NCBI GenBank assembly: GCA_032622095.1
Contig: CP136061.1
Coordinates: 197,332,935-197,396,934, forward strand
Source: Siphonodentalium dalli
Lineage: Eukaryota > Mollusca > Scaphopoda > Gadilida > Siphonodentaliidae
DNA length: 64,000 nt
Direction of reading: 5' to 3'
Shown here in pieces: positions 58,434-64,000 of this stretch. Position 1 is the first letter of the stretch. Every line of letters begins with the position of its first letter. The position numbers and the translations under genes are program-made. The notes below the pieces were generated by a model. That model searched no databases. It saw only the letters and a list, made by a program, of their open reading frames with translations, and was not told the DNA's origin.

Positions 58434-59720
58434 GTGAGCATAATCATTATATAAATCTAGCTGCTGTTGAATTCGCATCTTGGGTACTGAACTGTATGAT
58501 AATTGTTAGTTATTAGAACTATTTACCTTTTTCATTAATGAGCATATATTACACTAAAAACTATTGTTCTTGAAGCGCACATGTGAATACTTTTCTGGTA
58601 AAACCGATTTATAACAGTGCTACAGGTTCGAAGGAGCCAAATCAGAATATCCGCGACTATACATATATACGTTAGCAATTGCCTATATGTATGTAGTTGG
58701 CGTTCCGAAATACGATCAGTTTTGTAAGACAAGATAATTTGTTCATGAGCAATGAACACATCGTTATATATCTATTATCCTACGCCAGTGTATGTGACAG
58801 AGTGTTATTAAACATAAAACAACAATTTAGAATTAAGTCCATTAAGGCCAGTATGCACGTTTTGCAATAAGTTCATGCAAGAACTGTAATACATTGTCAA
58901 TTAAGAATGTCTCTGGATTTATCAAGCAAAAACTCTTGAAGTACACATATCATCATCCTCATTACATAGATAATGTGAACAGTTATTAAGAGAAGACCAC
59001 AACAATGGATTCTAATACATGTTAGAGGTTAATATAGTATGTTCTTGTTTCGTTTCCTTTGATACCAATAACTGTTTGTCTAACTAATACCTTCACAAAA
59101 TAAACAATTAGGCCTATTGTCTTGACTCTGTAATATATTTACAGTATGCTGCCTACTGAGCTAAAAACTCACAATTTCAATCTACAAATCAAATAAAATA
59201 TGTTTATTCTTATTAAACCATCTACACATACAATCTTGTTGGTGAATACATGATTAGAACACAAGTCACATTGTGGGAGACGTCACTGGAAGGGGATCTA
59301 GATACACGCGCATGCGAATATCTGTTTTGGATCTGTTTTCGGACATAATGATACAGCAAATAAAAACTGGCAATATGTCGTCCATGCACGAGACTCGATC
59401 GGTACACGGTTATGGAAAATCCCCATAAATTTGGCAGTGATTGAGTTAATAATGGGCGTTTTTCTGATTCATGTGCGAAATACAAAAGAGCTGGAAAATG
59501 GTTATTATTCAGTATTTTGTTTGCAAAGTACATATATATAGCGAGTCTGAATTTCGGTATTCATGGTTTTTCGATATGTTTGTCCCTATAACCAAATCAT
59601 GTACTGTATAGACGTGTGTATGTTCAATTGAGCCATGTTCGTTTAAGGAATGAAATATATATTTGCACACTCTTTGGCTATTAGTAACACTTAAACATAC
59701 AGCGTAACTGTTTGTTACAG
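58434..59720 (+). other. Intron, membrane helix to tail
   Basis: 1.3 kb, AT-rich. A TTAAGGCCAGTATGCACGTT word near 58842 resembles the ends of the 42.1-47.3 kb element, but no matching second end was found. Confidence 0.75.
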
Positions 59721-60480
59721 GAGAAAAAGACGTCTCAAAGATGATTGTCCGACTGGTCCGGCGGCTGACAATCCTGGATATGGCAACTACCAACTGACAG
59801 CCATGAATAACAACCAGACTACACACGCTGCCACTTCGAACGCAGGTCCGGGACGAGAATTCAGCAAGCAAAATAACCAAAGTGCCGAATCCGAACATTC
59901 TACACCTGATGCTGACAACTATTCTTATGCAGTAGTTGGAAATATCGTTGCCAAGAAGCCGAACAATGCTAACCCTGAAAAAGGAGGATTCGGTACCTTG
60001 AAGGAATATCTCCTGGCATCTGTAGTCAAGCCGCAAAGACGTGATGTCACATGTGACGTCAACACATTCGACGAGAGTCAGGATAGAGAGGGTGAATATG
60101 AGCTGGAAACTGAGGCAGGACAAGCTGCTCATGTCGGTGAATATGATGAGCACGGGATGTCCACGGAAAGGACAGACGAACCGAATTACTTCACCCTGGA
60201 ACCGGAGCAGGCTCAATCGCAACATCGCGATCAGAATGAATTGGATTATTCATTGAGTTCTCCCGAGATAGCCAATCAGGAAGCACCTGACATTGATGAC
60301 TATGGTTACGCACACCTTCCAAGGGCAGGCGCTTTGCCAGAATCTTCAAACGATGACGAATATGCCCATATCAGTGGCCAGAATACTGGAGATAACTATG
60401 GGTACTCGCAGGCCCCAAACAGTCATGAACAAACAGCACCAATGGATGATGAATATTCATATGGGAATTTCGAGCGTTGA
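59721..60480 (+). CDS. Cytoplasmic tail exon with NPxY and repeated Tyr motifs
   Basis: Acceptor TTTGTTACAG; open to the TGA at 60478-60480. It opens with the stop-transfer cluster RRKRRLK, then DNPGYGNYQL, an NPxY motif at visible residues 442-445. Later come YAVV (Tyr 494), YFTL, YAHL (Tyr 621), YAHI (Tyr 639), YGYSQ (Tyr 653) and EYSYGNF near the end. Most sit in an acidic D/N-D/N-Y/E-x-Y context, and the exon looks low-complexity and disordered. NPxY binds PTB domains and serves as an endocytic signal; phosphorylated YxxL/I/V binds SH2 domains. No kinase or phosphatase domain is present, so signalling would be through adaptors (inference). Codon use is balanced, unlike the surrounding AT-rich sequence. 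Confidence 0.93.
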
Positions 60481-61090
60481 ATTTGGTGACAATATCGATA
60501 CGAAAGAATAACTTTACCACTTAACAACTTAAATATGCATTCTCATTCCTCTCTTTTCTTAGCAGTATTACGATATATATAATCTCATGTTAAATGTATA
60601 GTCATATTTATATGTAGTATTCTCTTATTTTACAGTGTTAGCTTCCTATTTGAATATTTTAAAGTGTCACGTAATTATAAAGCCTCAAATTAGATATATT
60701 AAATGTTTACTTTTACCATATTCATGCTCTGTGTAACTAAATATATCAACAAATACATATCCATATGCATATGAACATAGAATATATGCATGAAAAACAC
60801 TATTAAACTGATTGTGATTATCGCTTCAGATAGAAAAAAATGCATCTTTTCTATAGCATGTAAAATAATGAGCATTCTCAATGGGGGCTGTCATAAAACA
60901 ATTCCAGACACGTAGATTATATTTTTACATTTTGGCCACTTTCGGGACCAACGACCCAAGTTTTCTACTATTTTATTTAAGTTTTTATTACATGTTTTGT
61001 TAATGATGTGCCTCACGATAACTATCACTTATATTATTACACAGTGAAATCCACCGAGAGACTCTGTTGTCTGCTTAAATAATTATGATT
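60481..61090 (+). other. Probable 3' UTR and downstream flank of the MAM gene
   Basis: AT-rich sequence after the stop codon. There is no AATAAA close to the stop. The variant ATTAAA at 60802-60807 is the best candidate polyadenylation signal seen, which would give a 3' UTR of a little over 300 bp. The true end is not determinable from sequence alone. Confidence 0.35.
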
Positions 61091-61094
61091 TAGT

Positions 61095-61230
61095 TCTAAT
61101 CCATTTCTCGTTCATATCCCGTCGGGATTATTCCGATTGGCATCCCGGACTACGAACGGGATCCCACCGAGATTTCGAACTATGGCCGCGATACCGGCGG
61201 GATAGACCCGGGACCCCGGTGCTATTTTCT
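61095..61230. repeat. GC-rich island of CCCGGGATCC-like words
   Basis: Overlapping near-palindromes such as ATCCCGTCGGGAT, GGCATCCCGG, CGGGATCCCACCG and GACCCGGGACCCCGG sit within strongly AT-rich flank. It looks like a degenerate tandem or an inserted repeat; no coding sequence. Confidence 0.5.
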
Positions 61231-63039
61231 AAGGGATAATTATTACATTTGGTTATGTTTGATTTATATTTTCTTTCATTGTATACAAATATTAATATAT
61301 GACTAAAATTATCATACTTTGCTCAGGTTGTTCGTTCCTGGCTTGTCAGGCTCATGTAGCGGGTACCAAACTATATATAATCTGTCATTGACGTTATACA
61401 CCCCTGTTAACCGATATGGTTCTACTGCAGATGTAGCAGCATTGTTTATATCAGTAATGCGTATGCATGGATTGTGGCAATCGGGTGTGCTCCATGTATA
61501 TTGAGAATGGTGATATTGTTGATTCTTCTCGATTTTGCAGTGCGACAATCACAACTATAGGGGATCAATCAAGACTCCATTTGAAAGGTCCACCGTTGAC
61601 TTCGAAGTAAAACAAACTACCACTTTTTAGCTGAGTGATAACTTGTTTCGCGGCACCCACCACCACCATCACAGGCATACGTGCATGTATATATAATTGT
61701 ATGACACCCCTCCCCAACCTTATTATCCGCTACAAAACTATATATGTGCATCCTTGTATGGTAATAATAAAAAGCATTCATATGTGGAATTTTGACCGAC
61801 GCTAATGAATTTTCTCCTCTTCCGCATATCTTTTATTATATGATAGGGTTCGTATATAAGTATCTCAGGTATTTACCATCCCCCTATTGTTTTATCATCG
61901 GAAAGCGGAAAATTACACGCACTAGGTCTAATGTGATGCCGAACATAACGAGTCGATTTAACTATTTTTCATGTTATGTTGTCCTATGCATGCGTTTAAT
62001 TTTGGTTTATTAAATAGTGTATCGTCGTTCCAGCCGATATAGGCAATATCATGCACGAGGTTGGTATAGCTCATATATAGATATAGGCCATATCATACAC
62101 GAGGTTAACTTTACGGATGCTTGGAAGAAAAACCACGAAGATGGTAAGTTTCACCGCAAAATCACCCCATTGCAAATAGAAACCAATGAGCTCAGAACCG
62201 AAACTTCCACATTTGCCCAGATACACGAATCAGGTTGCCTCGGGTGGATAACAAATAAGCGCTTATCCAGATTAGAACCGGCTTATCTCTGGATTGATTC
62301 GGATGTTCACATAGTGGGCCATGTACCTTGCCAACAGAGCAGAATCACAACTTCACATAAAACTGATTGGACAAATACTTCGTCTCAACAATTTGCGGGG
62401 GGGGGGGGGCTAAATTCTCATAAACAAGTAGTTAAAATCCAATATATGTTCATATCAGTTCAACGAACGCATGTCGTTTGTTTAATTTATTATCGGAACA
62501 TTTCGCACCAACGCATATGAGCCCGTGTAATATATGTCTGTCTGTCTATTGCCTGCATATACATGTATCGTATGGACATATTCCCAAATGAACAAGTGCA
62601 TCGCCCATTGTATCACCCGCCAATGTGGCTTTCCGCAGAGGTTTATTAATTTTATGATGTGGATTAATTCGAAAGATGTTTTAATCTGGTCTGTGATAAC
62701 TAAATAAAACGTGCGTGAATACCAAAGCATTTTTAAATCAGACAAACCAAAACTGGAAACAATGCCATTGTGGCGTTCCTTTTAAAACATTCACTATGGC
62801 AACCTCCATACCAAATTTCATTCAGATATGACAACCCATAGCTGGAATGTCTGCTTCAACAGACAAAAAGAATTGATTTTCAGATACACAAAGAAGGACA
62901 ACATTAAAATGGACAAAATGAACAACATCACTTGCCCATATGTTGTAAGCAGTCACGATGATTAACCTCTATATACTAAATGTCATTTAGACCCTATAAC
63001 CATTGGTTGAGATATATACATGGATGGACAAAAACACAT
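61231..63039. other. 3' flank, no supported gene
   Basis: Several open frames up to 167 codons (62017-62520) have no domain, no conserved motif and run through repeats and an 11-12 base G run near 62397-62409. No second gene is supported before the window ends. Confidence 0.6.
62036..62108. repeat. Direct duplication of a ~27 bp block
   Basis: GATATAGGCAATATCATGCA-CGAGGTT and GATATAGGCCATATCATACA-CGAGGTT lie 45 bp apart. Confidence 0.8.
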
Positions 63040-63215
63040 TTCCAGATAAGTAAGATGGCAGCTGGCGGCCATATTTTGTTGACAAAAACAGACATTTCCC
63101 ATCTAGAGACCACATCAAAGAACTATATGAAGTTTGGTGATGATTGGATGAGGGATGTGGCCAATAGGTTGTCTCGAAGAATTTAGTCAAACAAAGAGTA
63201 AAGTCCATTTTCGCA
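63040..63215 (-). repeat. Single inverted unit of the 24.5-25.8 kb repeat family
   Basis: The reverse complement carries TTTACTCTTTG, GACTAAATTCTTCG, CCACATCCCTCATCC, ATCACCAAACTTCATA, TCTAGATGGGA and GCCGCCAGCTGCCATCTTAC in the same order as a subunit of the large array. It shows the unit also disperses singly. Confidence 0.8.
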
Positions 63216-63479
63216 TTTACATAATAAGGGCCGTTAAACTGCATGTCATCGTTGTTTAAACTGTGTTTGAAAATATTCCGAACCTTAACTCCACAACCTT
63301 GTTTTTAATATACATCCTTGAAAAACATACATTGAGTATTATACGGAACTAGCTGGGTACCCGTCATTGCTCTTGTTAAGAATGCGTTATTAGCGGCCCT
63401 TCAAGTCATTTAAATAACTAAGAATCTGGGATAACCAGCAGCTGTAATACGACTCAGGATAAAGTTACATCTATCTTTT

Positions 63480-63800
63480 AAGTGGATAATAAATGCTCTT
63501 TATTGCTGATTAGTAGTGCATCTTTAAATAATTTGATGCCAACAGCACCTATCATGCATTATTTTACTTGTGTGCAATTTTCCCACACATCTTAACTGAT
63601 AAGAAACGCTCATTATTGATCATATAATTTTTAGCCCCACCCCTTACGTTATCTGAGGATCAAAGGAGCTCTTACCCGCAATTTTCTTACATATTTTCTA
63701 ATATGATAAGGAACGCTCTTTAGGACTCTGAGATCAACAGCATCTATGAAATGACACTCCATTTCAGTTTATCACTGTTTTTAAAATTTGACGACCCATA
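63480..63800. repeat. Diverged tandem repeat, ~110-115 bp
   Basis: The block ATAA(G/T)...(A)ACGCTC(T/A)TTA occurs at about 63490, 63605 and 63711. It is preceded by CTGATAAGAA/ATGATAAGGA and followed by GCCAACAGCACCTAT or ATCAACAGCATCTAT. Related AACGCTCTTTA words occur at 44811 and 44851. Confidence 0.6.
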
Positions 63801-64000
63801 TTGCAACCATTTTGGGTATATAATCAATTATTTAGATAAAATAAGTTTTAGTGTCTGAGGTCTGATAAGATTCCCTGGGTGAAATTTTCAACTCTGAGAA
63901 TCCATCGATTTTCACAAAATGCACATTTTTTTGTATAAACTAATGTAATGTACTTATTCCTGGTAAGAAACCTTGTGTTGCAATTTATGTTAAGCTAAAA

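Larger units (their letters stand above)
9737..60480 (+). other. Gene locus (5' partial): two-MAM, mucin-stalk, single-pass membrane protein with Tyr-rich tail
   Basis: Nine exons were assembled by hand from domain similarity, splice sites and reading frame. Exon phases at start/end are 1/0, 0/1, 1/1, 1/0, 0/1, 1/1, 1/1, 1/2 and 2/stop, and every junction matches. Visible coding sequence is 677 codons plus stop. Visible residues 1-118 are a MAM domain lacking its first third; 119-288 a complete MAM domain; 289-380 a Thr-rich stalk; 381-398 a linker; about 399-424 a membrane helix; 425-677 the cytoplasmic tail. MAM domains are extracellular adhesion modules (meprin, A5/neuropilin, receptor phosphatase mu), so a surface adhesion or receptor role is inferred. 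The start codon, signal peptide and first MAM exon were not found and probably lie upstream of the window. Introns are 19,695, 6,639, 2,240, 2,713, 12,087, 876, 3,171 and 1,287 bp. No known gene name fits; extra exons inside the large introns cannot be excluded. Confidence 0.88.

Noticed and set aside
59509-60225. Minus-strand frame of 238 codons opposite the tail exon
   Set aside because: The plus-strand exon has an acceptor, matching phase and coherent tail motifs; the antisense frame has no domain and arises from the open complement.
62017-62520. 167-codon plus frame downstream of the MAM gene
   Set aside because: Runs through a local direct duplication and a poly-G run and has no recognisable motif.

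Overview
This is a eukaryotic, AT-rich, intron-dominated window from an invertebrate genome. It is most likely a marine lophotrochozoan such as a bivalve or another mollusc. That placement is inference, based on long introns, many decayed non-LTR retrotransposons, Penelope-like elements, foldback elements and tandem repeats of a 'gccatcttgga' type. There is no operon, ribosomal RNA gene, convincing tRNA or CRISPR array. Almost all open frames in the window are chance or transposon-derived.

One host gene can be reconstructed. It lies on the + strand with nine exons between 9737 and 60480, and its 5' end is missing. Exon by exon it encodes the last two thirds of a first MAM domain (9737-9999, 29695-29788), a complete second MAM domain (36428-36577, 38818-39089, 41803-41890), a Thr-rich mucin-like stalk (53978-54250), a short linker (55127-55183), a single membrane-spanning helix (58355-58433) and a 253-residue cytoplasmic tail with stop (59721-60480). 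All eight splice junctions keep frame, and the visible exons sum to 677 codons plus stop. The predicted product is a type I cell-surface adhesion or receptor-like protein. Its tail carries a juxtamembrane NPGY motif and a series of acidic-Tyr repeats (YAVV, YFTL, YAHL, YAHI), so it looks built to recruit PTB- and SH2-domain adaptors.

Layout: 1-4 kb holds minus-strand remnants of a non-LTR reverse transcriptase and of a second, multi-copy protein family. 5.5-9.1 kb holds palindromes, a short tandem repeat, a foldback element and a LINE 3' end. 10.0-29.7 kb is a 19.7 kb intron with foldback elements, GTACC-rich and other tandem repeats, an L1-like fragment, two Penelope-like GIY-YIG fragments (one flanked by about 220 bp inverted repeats), a jockey-like LINE fragment and a roughly 480 bp higher-order repeat. 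29.8-36.4 kb holds an ORF1p-like remnant, a minisatellite, a LINE tail and a 2 kb foldback element with a nested LINE. 41.9-54.0 kb holds a 5.1 kb element with long inverted ends flanked by TTAA. 60.5-64 kb is 3' flank with more repeats, including an inverted copy of the 24-25 kb repeat unit.
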